A DNA stretch of 64,000 nucleotides, taken from assembly GCA_035494735.1 (NCBI GenBank), contig DATJGS010000003.1, forward strand, positions 1-64,000, read 5' to 3'. Below are positions 9,731-19,514 of this stretch, piece by piece; within the stretch, counting starts at the first letter, position 1; each line of letters starts with the position of its first letter. A program made the position numbers and the translations under genes. Under the pieces are notes generated by a model. It was not told where the DNA came from, did no database searches, and saw only the letters and a list, made by a program, of their open reading frames with translations. This stretch comes from DATJGS01 sp035494735 (GTDB taxonomy: Bacteria > Eisenbacteria > RBG-16-71-46).

Positions 9731-11169
9731 GCGAAGCGCCCCAGCCGCTGCGCTCGAGTTCCGCGCGGGAAGTCCGCGACGCCGCGCGCCGACAGGCCCG
9801 CTCGTTCCCGTCCGGGCTCGCGCTGATTTTCAGCATGGGCGTCGCGGCGCTCGCCATCGCCGCGTTCGTCGTGCTCGACTATCGCTTCGGCCAGGACGCG
9901 CACCGCATCGTCAAGCTGCTGGTCGGCGCGGTCCTGATCGGCGGCATCCTCGTGCAGCCGCAGGCCGGACTGTGGTTGCTGCCGCTGGCCACGCCGTATC
10001 TCGGCTGGATGCCCAAGCTGCCGATTCCCGGCGTGAATCCGCTGAACGTGCTCGTGTTCAGCGTGTTCTCGTCGTACGCGCTCGTCCGCGTGATGAACCG
10101 CGAGCCGATCTTCCGGCGTGGCAGCCTGGGCACCGTCCTCGGCGTCATGGTGCTCGTTGCCGGACTCTCCGTCGTGCGCGGCGCCGCCATCCCGACCGGC
10201 TACACGTTCCGCGTCGTCGAGGCGGTGTGGGCGCTGATGCGCTGCTCGATGACGTTCACCATCTACTTCATCGCGCTGGCCATGGTGCGCGGCGAGCGCC
10301 AGCGCCGCGCGATGGCGTGGGCCATCGTGCTCGGCCTGGTCGCCGAGGCGCTGACCACGATCGCGTACGGACGCAACGGACGCGGCATGCGCGCCATGGG
10401 CAGCTTCGGCCAGTCCAACGAGCTCGGCGCGTTCCTGGCCATGTTCACGGCGTTCAGCGCCGCGCTCATCGGCGGGACGCGGCGGTGGTTCGGCAAAGTC
10501 GTACTCATGGGCGCCGTGCTGGTCGGGACCGCCGGGGTCATGCTGTCGGTGTCGCGCGGCGCGTTACTCGCGCTCGCCGCGAGCCTCTTGTACGTCGGCG
10601 TGCGCAGCTCGCGCGTGCTCACGTTCGTGCTGGTCGCGGCCATGCTGACGGCGCCGCTGTGGATCCCCGACTACATGATGGAACGCCTCACCGGCACGCA
10701 GGTCGAGGACGAAGCCGGCGACGACTCCGGCCTCGAGGGCTCGGCGCAGCTGCGCGTCGATACGTGGCGCGCCATCCTCGACGTCGTCACCGATCACCCG
10801 CTCGACGGCGTCGGATTCACCGGCCTCGGCTACGTGCTGCCCGAAACGGGCGACGCGCTCGGCGTCGAGGTGAAGGACAGCGCGCATAACACGTACCTGC
10901 GCTTTCTCGGCGAGATGGGGATCTTTGGCCTCGGGCTGTTCGTGTGGCTGCTATGGAAGTGCTGGAAGCTCTCGACGGACGGGGTGAAGCTGGCCGCCAC
11001 GCGTTTCGACCGCCAGCTCGCGGTCGGCGTCGGCGCCGCAACGCTGGCCATGGCCATCTCGTGCGCGTTCGGCGACCGGTTCTTCTCGATCCTGATCACC
11101 GGCAATTTCTGGCTGGCGTGCGCGCTGGTCGACGACGCGCGGCTCGAGCGCGCGCGGCGGGCGGCGTGA
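9727..11169 (+). CDS. O-antigen ligase/polymerase-like membrane protein (Wzy-like)
   Basis: Polytopic protein of 480 residues with about 10-12 hydrophobic segments. The family motifs are FGQSNELGAFLAMF in the middle and, in the large periplasmic loop, HNTYLRFLGEMGIFGLGLF, which is characteristic of Wzy polymerases and WaaL ligases. It sits in a locus with a Wzx-like flippase and a Wzc-like co-polymerase, so polymerase is the more likely role. GTG 9727 (VSEAPQPLRSS) overlaps the upstream stop codon; an in-frame ATG further upstream would intrude into the previous gene. Confidence 0.85.
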   Translation: MSEAPQPLRSSSAREVRDAARRQARSFPSGLALIFSMGVAALAIAAFVVLDYRFGQDAHRIVKLLVGAVLIGGILVQPQAGLWLLPLATPYLGWMPKLPIPGVNPLNVLVFSVFSSYALVRVMNREPIFRRGSLGTVLGVMVLVAGLSVVRGAAIPTGYTFRVVEAVWALMRCSMTFTIYFIALAMVRGERQRRAMAWAIVLGLVAEALTTIAYGRNGRGMRAMGSFGQSNELGAFLAMFTAFSAALIGGTRRWFGKVVLMGAVLVGTAGVMLSVSRGALLALAASLLYVGVRSSRVLTFVLVAAMLTAPLWIPDYMMERLTGTQVEDEAGDDSGLEGSAQLRVDTWRAILDVVTDHPLDGVGFTGLGYVLPETGDALGVEVKDSAHNTYLRFLGEMGIFGLGLFVWLLWKCWKLSTDGVKLAATRFDRQLAVGVGAATLAMAISCAFGDRFFSILITGNFWLACALVDDARLERARRAA

Positions 11170-12173
11170 GCGGGCGCGCCCTGCGCTGGATGTGGAGCCT
11201 GGCGCATCGGTCGAACGTCGCGGGCGGGCCGCGCCTCGTCATCGTGCGCCACCACCGCGTGTACGGGAACGGCGAGCGCCCGCTGTACCGCCTCGGTGTC
11301 AGCGAGCGGGTGCTCGACGCGCAGCTCGCGTTGCTCGCGGCGCGCGGGCTCGCGCCGCTCACGGTCTCGGACGGGCTGGCCTGGCTGGCCGGCGCGCGCT
11401 CGGGCCGGCGCGTGGCCATGACGTTCGACGACGGCTATCGCGACAACGTGGAGCGGGCGCTGCCGCTGCTCGAGCGGCATGGCGCGCGCGCCACGTTCTA
11501 TCTCACGGCCGGGCTCATCGAGGAGCGGCGCGCGCCATGGTGGGATCGTCTGACCTGGCTGCTCGAGCATGCCGCCGCGCCGAACGCGAGCTGGGAGGTC
11601 GAGGGGCGGATCCTGGCGCTCGACGTCCGGGATCGCGCGGGCCGCGCGCGGGCGCTCGCTGCGCTGCTGCCGCTCCTGCGCGTGCCGCCCGATCTCATGG
11701 AGCGGCGCCTGCACGAGCTGGGCGGCACGCTGCGCGTGCGCGACGAAGCGCCGTGCGATCTCGCGACGTGGGACGAATGCCGCGCGTTCGTCGAGTGCGG
11801 CATGGAACTCGGCGCGCACACGCTGAGCCATCCGTTCCTCACGACGCTGTCCGCCGAGCGCCAGCAGGCGGAAATCACGGGCTCGGTCGAGCGCATCGCG
11901 GCGCGGCTCGCCGTGCGCCCGCGCGGCCTCGCGTATCCGGGCGGCGACCACGACGCGGCGAGCGTCGCAGCGGCGGCGCGCGCCGGGCTCGAACACGCGG
12001 TCACGACGCGGCGCGGCGACGTGACGCCCGGCGCCGGGCGCTACGAGCTGCTGCGGCGCGGTCTGTCCGACGGCGCGTGCCTGGGCCCGACCGGCGCGTT
12101 CTCGCGCTCGCTCGCGCTCGCGGAACTGGACGGCGCGTTCGATCGCCTGCGCGGCGCGGAGGCGGCGTCGTGA
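11166..12173 (+). CDS. Polysaccharide deacetylase family protein
   Basis: NodB-fold carbohydrate esterase of 335 residues. The first metal/catalytic motif MTFDDGYRDN lies near residue 85 and the HxxxH motif HTLSHPF near residue 217; LAYPGG follows. The 130-residue spacing between them is longer than in NodB and includes a WWDRL segment found in one subgroup of the family. It probably removes acetyl groups from the nascent polymer or repeat unit. No signal peptide is visible, so a cytoplasmic or peripheral location is likely. GTG 11166 overlaps the upstream stop. Confidence 0.87.
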   Translation: MSGRALRWMWSLAHRSNVAGGPRLVIVRHHRVYGNGERPLYRLGVSERVLDAQLALLAARGLAPLTVSDGLAWLAGARSGRRVAMTFDDGYRDNVERALPLLERHGARATFYLTAGLIEERRAPWWDRLTWLLEHAAAPNASWEVEGRILALDVRDRAGRARALAALLPLLRVPPDLMERRLHELGGTLRVRDEAPCDLATWDECRAFVECGMELGAHTLSHPFLTTLSAERQQAEITGSVERIAARLAVRPRGLAYPGGDHDAASVAAAARAGLEHAVTTRRGDVTPGAGRYELLRRGLSDGACLGPTGAFSRSLALAELDGAFDRLRGAEAAS

Positions 12174-13294
12174 GGGACGGCCGCGTGCGCATCCTGTTCG
12201 TCGTCGGCAATTTCGTGGCCGGCGGCGCCGAGCGCCACCTGCTCGAGCTGTGGAGCCGCCTCGACCGCGACGCGTTCGACGTGGAGATCGCGTGCTTCCG
12301 CCGCGAAGGCCAGTTCACGGCGGACGTCGCGGCGCTCGGCTGGCCGGTGCGCGACCTCGGCGTCGGGCGCCGCATCTACGGCCCGTCCGGGCTGCGCGGG
12401 CTCGCGCGGCTCGTCGGCGTCGTGCGGCGCTTCCAGCCCGACGTCGTGCACGGCTACCTGTTCGGCCCGAACCTGTTCGCGGTGCTCGCCGGGCGCTGGT
12501 GCGGCACGCGCGCGGTGGTCGTCGCGAAGCGCAACGTGGATGCGTTCGAGACGCCGCGGCAGCGCGCGCTGCAGCGCTGGATCCATCGTGCCGCCACGCA
12601 CGTCACCGCGGTCAGCGAGGCGGTCGCCGCGAGCGTCGTCGCGCTCGGCGTGCCGCGCGCGCGCATCACCGTGATCGCGAACGGCGTCGACACGCAGCGC
12701 TTCCACGAAGGTCGCGGCGACCGCGCCGCGCTCGGCGCGAACGGCGCGACGCCGCTCATCGGCAGCGTCGGCTGCCTGGCGCCGCGCAAGGATTACGCGA
12801 CGCTGTTCGACGCGCTGGCGCTGCTGCGCGCGCGTGGCATCGACTTCCGCGCGGCCGTGGTCGGCGACGGTCCCGAGCGCGGCGCGCTCGAGGCCCGTCT
12901 CGCGACGCTCGGCCTCGGCGATCGCGTGCGCCTGCTTGGCGAGCGCGCGGACGTCGAGACGCTGCTCCCGGCCATGGACCTGTTCGTGCTGTCGTCGCGC
13001 GAGGAGGGCATTCCCAACGCGCTGCTCGAGGCCATGGCGGCCGGGCGGCCGGCGGTGGCCACCGCGGTCGGCGGGACGCCCGAAGTGCTGACCGACGGCG
13101 TGACGGGCTGGCTCGTGCCGGCGTCGGCGCCCGAGGCGCTGGCCGACGCGCTCGCGGACGCGCTGCGGCGGCCCGACGAGGCCGCGCGCCGCGGGCGCGC
13201 CGCGCGCGCGACGGCCGAGCGCGACATGAGCATCGACGCCATGGCGCGGCGTCACGAGGCGTTCTACCGCGCCGTCTCGCGGGGCGCCGCGTGA
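12170..13294 (+). CDS. Family 4 glycosyltransferase
   Basis: Retaining GT-B glycosyltransferase of 374 residues. The N-terminal domain starts RILFVVGNFVAGGAERHLLEL. The C-terminal nucleotide-sugar domain shows IANGVDTQRF and the EX7E-type motif in SREEGIPNALLEAMAAGRP. It is the first of three consecutive GT4 genes. GTG 12170 overlaps the deacetylase stop codon and the gene ends in another GTGA overlap. The sugar donor is unknown. Confidence 0.92.
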   Translation: MRDGRVRILFVVGNFVAGGAERHLLELWSRLDRDAFDVEIACFRREGQFTADVAALGWPVRDLGVGRRIYGPSGLRGLARLVGVVRRFQPDVVHGYLFGPNLFAVLAGRWCGTRAVVVAKRNVDAFETPRQRALQRWIHRAATHVTAVSEAVAASVVALGVPRARITVIANGVDTQRFHEGRGDRAALGANGATPLIGSVGCLAPRKDYATLFDALALLRARGIDFRAAVVGDGPERGALEARLATLGLGDRVRLLGERADVETLLPAMDLFVLSSREEGIPNALLEAMAAGRPAVATAVGGTPEVLTDGVTGWLVPASAPEALADALADALRRPDEAARRGRAARATAERDMSIDAMARRHEAFYRAVSRGAA

Positions 13295-14532
13295 CGTCCG
13301 TGCTCTACGTGACCACGACGTTCCCCACGCTGGCCGCGTTCGTCGAGAGCGAGGTCGCGCGCCTGATCGGACGCGGCGTGCGCGTGCGCGTGTGCACGCT
13401 GCGCGACGTGGGCACCGAGTACCAGCCCGAGCACGCGCATCTCGTGCCTCTGACCCGGGCCGTGGGTTCGCCGCTCGCGCCGGCCGGCTGGCTCGCGCTC
13501 TTCCGCTGGTTCGTGCGGCGCCCGCACGTGCTCGTGCCCGAGGCGCTGCGCATGCTGTGGGCGTCGCGCGGCAGCGCGTACGCGCTGGCCGGCCACGTGG
13601 GCTACCTGCCGGCCGCGGCGCGCGTCGCCGACCTCGTCGAGCGCGAGGACTTCGCGCGCGTGCACGGCGCCTGGGCGCACTTCCCGGCCAGCGTCGCGTA
13701 CCTCGCGTCGCGTCTCACCGGGCGGCGCTTCAGCATGTCGGCGCACGCCGGCGCCGATCTGTACCGCACGCAGGCGTTCCTCGCGCACAAGGCGCGCCAC
13801 GCCGACTTCACGTCGGCATGTGTGCGCGGCAACGCGGACATGCTGCGCGCGCTGGCCGGACCCGGGGCGCGCGTCGAGTGGATCTACCACGGCGTCGACC
13901 GCCGGCGCTTCGACGGCGCGGGGCGCGCCCGCTCGGCCGAAGCACGCCTGCTCGTGGTCGGGCGGCTGGCCGCGCCCAAGGGGTTCGACGACGCGCTGCG
14001 CGCCGTCGCCGAGCTGTCGCGCCGCGGCGTGGCCGTTGCGCTCGACGTCGTGGGCGACGGTCCCGAGCGGCACGCGCTCGAAGCCCAGGCGCGCAGCGCC
14101 GGCATCCAGGAACGCGTCACGTTTCATGGCAGTCTCGATCACGGCCGGATCCTGCCGCTCTACCGGCGGGCGTGGGCGCTGCTCGCGCCGTGCCGCGTCA
14201 TGGGCAACGGGCGGCGCGACGGCATCCCGAACGTCGTCGTCGAGGCCATGGCCATGGGCGTACCGTGCGTCGGCACACGCGCGGCCGGGCTCGAGGAGGC
14301 GATCGTGCCCGACGTGAACGGCGCGCTCGTCGATCCCGGCGACTGGCGCGCGATCGCCGACGTGCTCGAGCCGCTGCTCGCCGAGCCGCGCACCCTCGAC
14401 GCCTGGGGCGCGCACGCCCGCGCCGACGTGGCCGAACGCTTCGACGCGGAACACAACTTCGAACGCCTGCTCGCCCTGATCGACGCCGGGGAGCCCGGCG
14501 CGGCCGCCGCCGGCCGGCGGGCCGCGCCATGA
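13291..14532 (+). CDS. Family 4 glycosyltransferase
   Basis: GT-B fold glycosyltransferase of 413 residues, starting VTSVLYVTTTFPTLAAFVES. The C-terminal half has VVGRLAAPKGFDDALRAV and the donor-binding motif GIPNVVVEAMAMGVPCVGT. It is longer at the N-terminus than its neighbours and resembles colanic-acid WcaL-like enzymes. It overlaps the genes on both sides by 4 bases. Expected to act in repeat-unit assembly at the cytoplasmic membrane face. Confidence 0.9.
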   Translation: MTSVLYVTTTFPTLAAFVESEVARLIGRGVRVRVCTLRDVGTEYQPEHAHLVPLTRAVGSPLAPAGWLALFRWFVRRPHVLVPEALRMLWASRGSAYALAGHVGYLPAAARVADLVEREDFARVHGAWAHFPASVAYLASRLTGRRFSMSAHAGADLYRTQAFLAHKARHADFTSACVRGNADMLRALAGPGARVEWIYHGVDRRRFDGAGRARSAEARLLVVGRLAAPKGFDDALRAVAELSRRGVAVALDVVGDGPERHALEAQARSAGIQERVTFHGSLDHGRILPLYRRAWALLAPCRVMGNGRRDGIPNVVVEAMAMGVPCVGTRAAGLEEAIVPDVNGALVDPGDWRAIADVLEPLLAEPRTLDAWGAHARADVAERFDAEHNFERLLALIDAGEPGAAAAGRRAAP

Positions 14533-15677
14533 GCGGCGCGCTGCGCGTCATGCACGTGATCGACGGGATGCGCCAGGGCGGCGCCGAGTCGCTGATCCTC
14601 GAGCACGTCAAGCTCGCCGGCCCGGGCGTCGAGAGTTGGGTGTGCGCGCTGAACCAGGGCGGCCCCGCGCTGGAGGCGGCGCGCGCCCTCGGGGCGCACG
14701 CCGAGGTGCTGGGCGCGGGTCGCATGGGCCGGCTGTGGGCGCTCGCGGGGCGCCTGCGCGCGGCGCGCATCGACGTCGTCAACGGGCACAATCCGACGGG
14801 CGGCCTGTACGCCGCCGGCGCGGCCATGCTGGCCGGCGTACGCACGGTGTTCCGCACGGAACACAGCGTGCACTACACCGGCCGCCACTCGAGCGCCTAC
14901 CGCCTGATCGAACCGCTCGTGACGCGACGCACGGCGGGCGTGCTGTGCGTGTGCGACGCCGTGCGCGCGTCGCATGCGCCGCGCGCCGGGCGGCGGGCCG
15001 CACGATTCGTGACGGTGTTGAACGGGATCGAGGACGTCGCGCTGCCGCTCGAGGCGCGCGCGACGGCCCGCGCCGCGCTCGGGCTCGGCCCGGACGACGA
15101 ACTGGTCCTGACGGTCGGCAGCCTGACGCGGCAGAAGGCGCAGCACGTGCTGCTCGACGCGTTCGCCGGCGTGGCGCGGGAGAGGCCGCTCGCGCGGCTC
15201 GCGATCGCCGGCGAGGGCGCGCTGCGCGAGACGCTCGAGGTCCAGGCTCGCGCGCTCGGGCTCGCGGACCGCGCGCACTTGCTCGGCCCGCGCCAGGACG
15301 TCGCGGCGCTGATGGCGGCGTGCGACGTGTTCGTGCTCAGCTCCGAGCGGGAGGGCCTGTCCGTGACGCTGCTCGAGTCGATGCGCGCCAGCCGCCCGGC
15401 CGTGGTGACGCGCGTCGGCGGCAACGCCGAGGCCGTCGAGGACGGCGTGAGCGGCCACGTGGTCGCAGCCGGAGACTCGGCGGCGCTGGGCGAGGCGATC
15501 GCCGCGCTGCTGGGCGATCCGGCGCGGCGCGAGCGAGAGGGCGCCGCGGCGCGGGCGCGCTTCCTCGGCCGCTTCACGGCGCAACGCATGGTGCGCGAGA
15601 CCGAGGCGCTGTACCGGCTCGCCCTGCACGGCCAGCCCGTCGGCGGCCACGCGGAGGGACGCCATGCGCTTGCTTGA
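14529..15677 (+). CDS. Family 4 glycosyltransferase
   Basis: Third GT4 enzyme in a row, 382 residues. The N-terminal domain begins RVMHVIDGMRQGGAESLILE; the donor domain has LTVGSLTRQKAQHVLL and the EX7E motif in SEREGLSVTLLESMRASRP. ATG 14529 overlaps the upstream stop. Its own stop lies 14 bases inside the next gene, a longer overlap than usual for this operon. The donor sugar is not predictable. Confidence 0.9.
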   Translation: MSGALRVMHVIDGMRQGGAESLILEHVKLAGPGVESWVCALNQGGPALEAARALGAHAEVLGAGRMGRLWALAGRLRAARIDVVNGHNPTGGLYAAGAAMLAGVRTVFRTEHSVHYTGRHSSAYRLIEPLVTRRTAGVLCVCDAVRASHAPRAGRRAARFVTVLNGIEDVALPLEARATARAALGLGPDDELVLTVGSLTRQKAQHVLLDAFAGVARERPLARLAIAGEGALRETLEVQARALGLADRAHLLGPRQDVAALMAACDVFVLSSEREGLSVTLLESMRASRPAVVTRVGGNAEAVEDGVSGHVVAAGDSAALGEAIAALLGDPARREREGAAARARFLGRFTAQRMVRETEALYRLALHGQPVGGHAEGRHALA

Positions 15678-16827
15678 GCCGGGCGCCGACGTGCACCAAC
15701 GCGTGGCCGCCATCGGCGACGTCGGCCTGATCGGCCGCGTCCGAGCGCGCGCGCGCGCGAATGGCGTCGACGCCGTCTTCGCGGCGCTCGCGCCGGCGCT
15801 CGGAGGCGCGGACTGGGGCTTCGCGAACCTCGAGTTCCCGATCGGCCGCGCCGAGTGGGTGCGCGGCGGCCGCGCCGCCGAGTTCCACCACGACGACGAC
15901 GTGGCGGCCGCGCTGTTCCGCGCCGGTGTGCGCGTCGTGTCGCTGGCCAACAATCACGTCATGGACTGCGGCGAGCGCGGGCTGGCGCGCACGCTCGAGA
16001 CGTGCGGGGCCGCGGGGCTCGAGGTCGTGGGCGCCGGGGCGACCCTCGAGGCGGCGCGCCGGCCGGCGCGCTTCGTCGCCGCCGGCCGTCGCCTCGCGGT
16101 GCTCGGCTATTTCGCGGGGAAGGACGGCGCGGCGTCGGCGACGGGCTGGGGCTTCGCGCCGCTCGAGCGCGGCGCGGTGATGGAGGACGTCGCCGCCGCG
16201 CGTGCCGCGGCGGACCTGGTCGTGGTGAGCGTGCACTGGGGCTCGATGTACGTGGACTTCCCGCCGCCCCGGGTGATGGAATGGGCCGAGACGTTCGAGT
16301 CGCTGGGCGTGGATCTCGTGCTCGGCCATCATCCGCACGTCCTCCAGGGGTACCGGCGTCGTGGCCGGACGCTGACGCTGTTCAGCCTGGGCGATGCGGT
16401 GCTGGATCCGGCCTCGGGCGATTTCGAGGCGGAGGTCGCGGCCGAAGCGCGGCGCGCAACCGGCGTGTTCACGGCCAGCCTGGGCGTGGCTCCGGGGTTG
16501 GACTTCATGCCGCTGCGGCTCGACGCCGAGGGCGTGCCAGAGGCCGTCACGGGCGCCGACGAGGCCGCGGTGCGCGAACGCGTGCTGCGGCTCGCGGCCG
16601 GGCTCGAGGGCGCGGAGTCGCGCTTCGCGTCCGAGTCCGCGCCGATGCTCCTGCGCTACGAATGGCAGAGCCTGACCACGTACGTGCGCCAGGGCCGCTG
16701 GGGCCGCGTCGCGCGTTTGCTCACGTCGCTGCGCCCGCGGCACGTGCCCATGCTGTGGTCGGCGCTCCGGCATCGGGGTGGGCGGGGCGCCGACGCGGAC
16801 CCTGCCACCGGGAGGACGACGCGATGA
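15664..16827 (+). CDS. CapA-family protein (poly-gamma-glutamate/capsule metallophosphatase-like)
   Basis: Protein of 387 residues with the calcineurin-like fold motifs of PgsA/CapA: GDVGLIGR near the start, NLEFPIG, ANNHVMDCGE, SVHWG and GHHPHVLQGY. These include the conserved Asp, Asn and His metal ligands. The founding members help make or anchor poly-gamma-glutamate capsules, but many relatives lie in polysaccharide loci with unknown roles. No signal peptide or membrane segment is seen, unlike Bacillus CapA, so it may act in the cytoplasm. ATG 15664 overlaps the preceding GT4 by 14 bases and the following methyltransferase by 4. Confidence 0.85.
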   Translation: MRLLEPGADVHQRVAAIGDVGLIGRVRARARANGVDAVFAALAPALGGADWGFANLEFPIGRAEWVRGGRAAEFHHDDDVAAALFRAGVRVVSLANNHVMDCGERGLARTLETCGAAGLEVVGAGATLEAARRPARFVAAGRRLAVLGYFAGKDGAASATGWGFAPLERGAVMEDVAAARAAADLVVVSVHWGSMYVDFPPPRVMEWAETFESLGVDLVLGHHPHVLQGYRRRGRTLTLFSLGDAVLDPASGDFEAEVAAEARRATGVFTASLGVAPGLDFMPLRLDAEGVPEAVTGADEAAVRERVLRLAAGLEGAESRFASESAPMLLRYEWQSLTTYVRQGRWGRVARLLTSLRPRHVPMLWSALRHRGGRGADADPATGRTTR

Positions 16828-17675
16828 CCGAGGACGAGGCCAGGAAGCGCTTCGAACGATTCGTGCGCTGGACGATCGAGGAGGAGTGGCCGGCCCACGA
16901 GCAGTTCCTGCCCGAGGGCGAGCGCGAGGCGTACGCGTCGTACTACCGCAACCTGCCGAAGCGCGGGGACGAGCCGGCCATCCGCCGCTACCTGCGCGGC
17001 TTCTGGCGTGGCGACGCCGGCTGGACGGCGCGCTGGCTCGCGGCCCGGAGCCGCCCGCGCGTCATGGACGCGGGCTCCGGTTTCGGCACGTACTCGATGC
17101 TGTACGCCGCCATGGGCGCCGACGTCGTGGGCGCGGACCTGCGCCCGGACCGGTTGGCCGCGGCCGAGCGGCGCGCCGCGTTCTATCGCGCGCGCACCGG
17201 GCTCGCGCTCGACGTGCGTTACGCGCGCGCCGACCTGACGCGCGACTGGGAGCGCGACGTGGACCTGGTGTGGGTGTACAACGCGCTGTCGCACATCGAC
17301 CCGCTCGACGCGTTCCTCGGCGCCGTTCGCGATCACCTGCGGCCGGGCGGCGTGCTGGTGGTCGGCGACATCAACGGCGCGCATCCCGAGCACCTGCGGC
17401 GCCTCGCGAAGCTGCGCGACGAGGTGCACCAGGAATACGTCGCGCCCGACGGCCAGCGCCACGCGTACGCCGTCGAGCGCACGTTCGCGCCGCGCGAGAT
17501 GCGTTCGGTGATGGAGGCGAACGGGCTGCGCGTCGTGCACCACGAGCTGTACTGGGGCGGCCTCGGCGCCGCGCCCGACCTGCTGTACCACGCCGCACTC
17601 GAGCCGCTGCAGCGCGCGTGGTGGACGGGGCACGGCACGGCGCGGCGTCAGCTCGTCGTGGCGGCCAGGGCGTAG
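16824..17675 (+). CDS. SAM-dependent methyltransferase
   Basis: Class I methyltransferase of 283 residues. Motif I is VMDAGSGFGTYSMLYAAMGAD, followed by the acidic VVGADL and the post-motif LVWVYNALSHIDPLDAFL. It probably methylates a sugar of the repeat unit or its carrier intermediate. ATG 16824 overlaps the CapA-like stop. It ends 14 bases before the next gene, one of the few non-overlapping junctions in the operon. Confidence 0.85.
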   Translation: MTEDEARKRFERFVRWTIEEEWPAHEQFLPEGEREAYASYYRNLPKRGDEPAIRRYLRGFWRGDAGWTARWLAARSRPRVMDAGSGFGTYSMLYAAMGADVVGADLRPDRLAAAERRAAFYRARTGLALDVRYARADLTRDWERDVDLVWVYNALSHIDPLDAFLGAVRDHLRPGGVLVVGDINGAHPEHLRRLAKLRDEVHQEYVAPDGQRHAYAVERTFAPREMRSVMEANGLRVVHHELYWGGLGAAPDLLYHAALEPLQRAWWTGHGTARRQLVVAARA

Positions 17676-17689
17676 GGGCCGCGATCCGC

Positions 17690-19495
17690 ATGCGCGTTCT
17701 GTTCGTCAGCCAGTACTGGCCGCCCGAGACCGGCGCCGCGCCGGCCCGTGCGCTGCACTTCGCGCGCGCCCTGGAGCGCGCGGGACATCAGGTGCGCGTC
17801 GTCACCGGGTTGCCGAACCACCCGTCGGGCGAGATCCAGGGCGCGTACCGGAACGTGCGCCGCGCGCGCGAGCGCGAGGGCGCGATCGAGGTCGAGCGCG
17901 TGTGGCTGCACGCCACGCCGCGAAAGACCCCGTGGACCCGGCTGTGGAACCACGCGACGTTCGCGTGGAGCGCCCTGCCGGTCGCGTGCTCGGGCCCGCG
18001 CCCCGACGTCGTGTTCGCGACCACGCCGCCCCTGTTCCTCGGGGTCAGCGCGTGGCTCGCGGCGTGCCTGCATCGCGCGCCGTTCGTGCTCGACGTCCGC
18101 GACGACTGGCCGCGCGCTGCGCTCGCGCTCGGCGAGATGAAGGAGGGCCTGGCGTCACGCGCGCTGCAGGCGCTGGCCGGCTTCCTCCACGCGCACGCGG
18201 CGCGCCTCGTCGTCGTCACGCCCGGCATGCGGCGCCAGATCGAAGCGCGCGGCGTCTCGGCGTCGCGCGTCACGCTCATCACGAACGGCGCCGACACCGA
18301 GCGCTTCACGCCGGCCCCGTTGCGCCCGCGCGACGGGCGCTTCACGGTTCTGTACGCCGGCACGCACGGGCTGGTGCACGGCATGGAGGCCCTGATCGAC
18401 GCGGCCGACCGCCTGCGGACGCGGCGCGACGTGCACTTCCTGCTGGTCGGTGACGGCGTCGCCAAGTCCGGCCTCGAGCGCCAGGTCGCGGAGCGCGGCC
18501 TCGACAACGTCGAGTTCCGCTCGAGCGTGTCGCCCGCCGACCTCGTCGCGCTGATCCACGCCGCCGACGCGTGCGTGGCCACCACACGAGCCCACGAGTT
18601 CTCGGGGGAGACGATCCCGGTCAAGCTGTTCGACTACCTGGCGTGCGGCCGCCCGGTCGTGGGCGCGCTCGGCGGGGACGCGGCCGACGTCCTGCGCGCC
18701 TCGGGCGCCGGCGAGGTCGTGCCGCCGGGCGACGGCGCGGCGCTGGCCCGGGCGATCGCGGCGCTGGCCGACGACGGGGAGCGGTGCGCGCGCTTCGCCG
18801 CGGCCGGCCCCGAGTTCGTGAACGCCCACTACTCGCGACGCGTGCTGGGCGATCGCCTGGTCACGCTGCTCGAGGACGCGCATCGCGCGGCCCACGGGCG
18901 CGGCGTGGCGGTGCGTCCGGCCGGGGCGGCGGGCGCGGTGAAGCGCGCCGTCGACTGGACGGTGGCGACGCTGCTGCTCGTCGCGCTCGCGCCGCTGCTC
19001 GCGCTCATCGCGGTCGCGGTGCGGCTCGATTCACCGGGGCCCGCGCTGTTCCGCCAGCGCCGCGTCGGCCGCGGCTCGCGCGAATTCACCATCCTCAAGT
19101 TCCGCTCCATGAGCGTGGGCACGCCCGACCTCGCGTCCCACCTCATGGGGCCGGGCTCCTCGCACGTCACGCGCGTCGGCCGCCTGCTGCGCCGCACCAG
19201 CCTCGACGAGCTGCCGCAGCTGGTGAACGTGTGGCGCGGCGACATGTCGCTCGTCGGCCCGCGGCCCGCGCTGTTCAACCAGGACGACTTGATCGCCATG
19301 CGCCAGGCGGAGGGCGTGGACGCGCTGCGCCCCGGGGTCACCGGCTGGGCGCAGATCCACGGCCGCGACGAAATCCCCATGCGCGACAAAGTCGCGTACG
19401 ATCGATACTATCTGGATCACGTGTCCCCGAGCCTGGACACGGTCATCCTCGCGCGCACGGCCCTGACCGTGTTCTCGTCGCGCGGGGTATTCTAG
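17690..19495 (+). CDS. Family 4 glycosyltransferase fused to initiating sugar-phosphate transferase
   Basis: A fusion of 601 residues. Residues 1 to about 400 are a GT4 enzyme (RVLFVSQYWPPETGAAPARA, ITNGADTERF, FSGETIPVKLFDYLACGRPV). Residues from about 415 are a full polyprenyl-phosphate sugar transferase of the short WcaJ/PglC type: one membrane segment (VDWTVATLLLVALAPLLALI), RLDSPGPALFRQRRVG, ILKFRSM, TSLDELPQLVNVWRGDMSLV and LRPGVTGWAQI. Unlike the C-terminal domain of the first gene in the operon, all usual motifs are present, so this is the better candidate for the priming step. The fusion would couple priming to addition of a further sugar; that coupling is inference. Confidence 0.9.
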   Translation: MRVLFVSQYWPPETGAAPARALHFARALERAGHQVRVVTGLPNHPSGEIQGAYRNVRRAREREGAIEVERVWLHATPRKTPWTRLWNHATFAWSALPVACSGPRPDVVFATTPPLFLGVSAWLAACLHRAPFVLDVRDDWPRAALALGEMKEGLASRALQALAGFLHAHAARLVVVTPGMRRQIEARGVSASRVTLITNGADTERFTPAPLRPRDGRFTVLYAGTHGLVHGMEALIDAADRLRTRRDVHFLLVGDGVAKSGLERQVAERGLDNVEFRSSVSPADLVALIHAADACVATTRAHEFSGETIPVKLFDYLACGRPVVGALGGDAADVLRASGAGEVVPPGDGAALARAIAALADDGERCARFAAAGPEFVNAHYSRRVLGDRLVTLLEDAHRAAHGRGVAVRPAGAAGAVKRAVDWTVATLLLVALAPLLALIAVAVRLDSPGPALFRQRRVGRGSREFTILKFRSMSVGTPDLASHLMGPGSSHVTRVGRLLRRTSLDELPQLVNVWRGDMSLVGPRPALFNQDDLIAMRQAEGVDALRPGVTGWAQIHGRDEIPMRDKVAYDRYYLDHVSPSLDTVILARTALTVFSSRGVF

Positions 19496-19514
19496 AGCCC
19501 ATGGAGGGCGCGCC

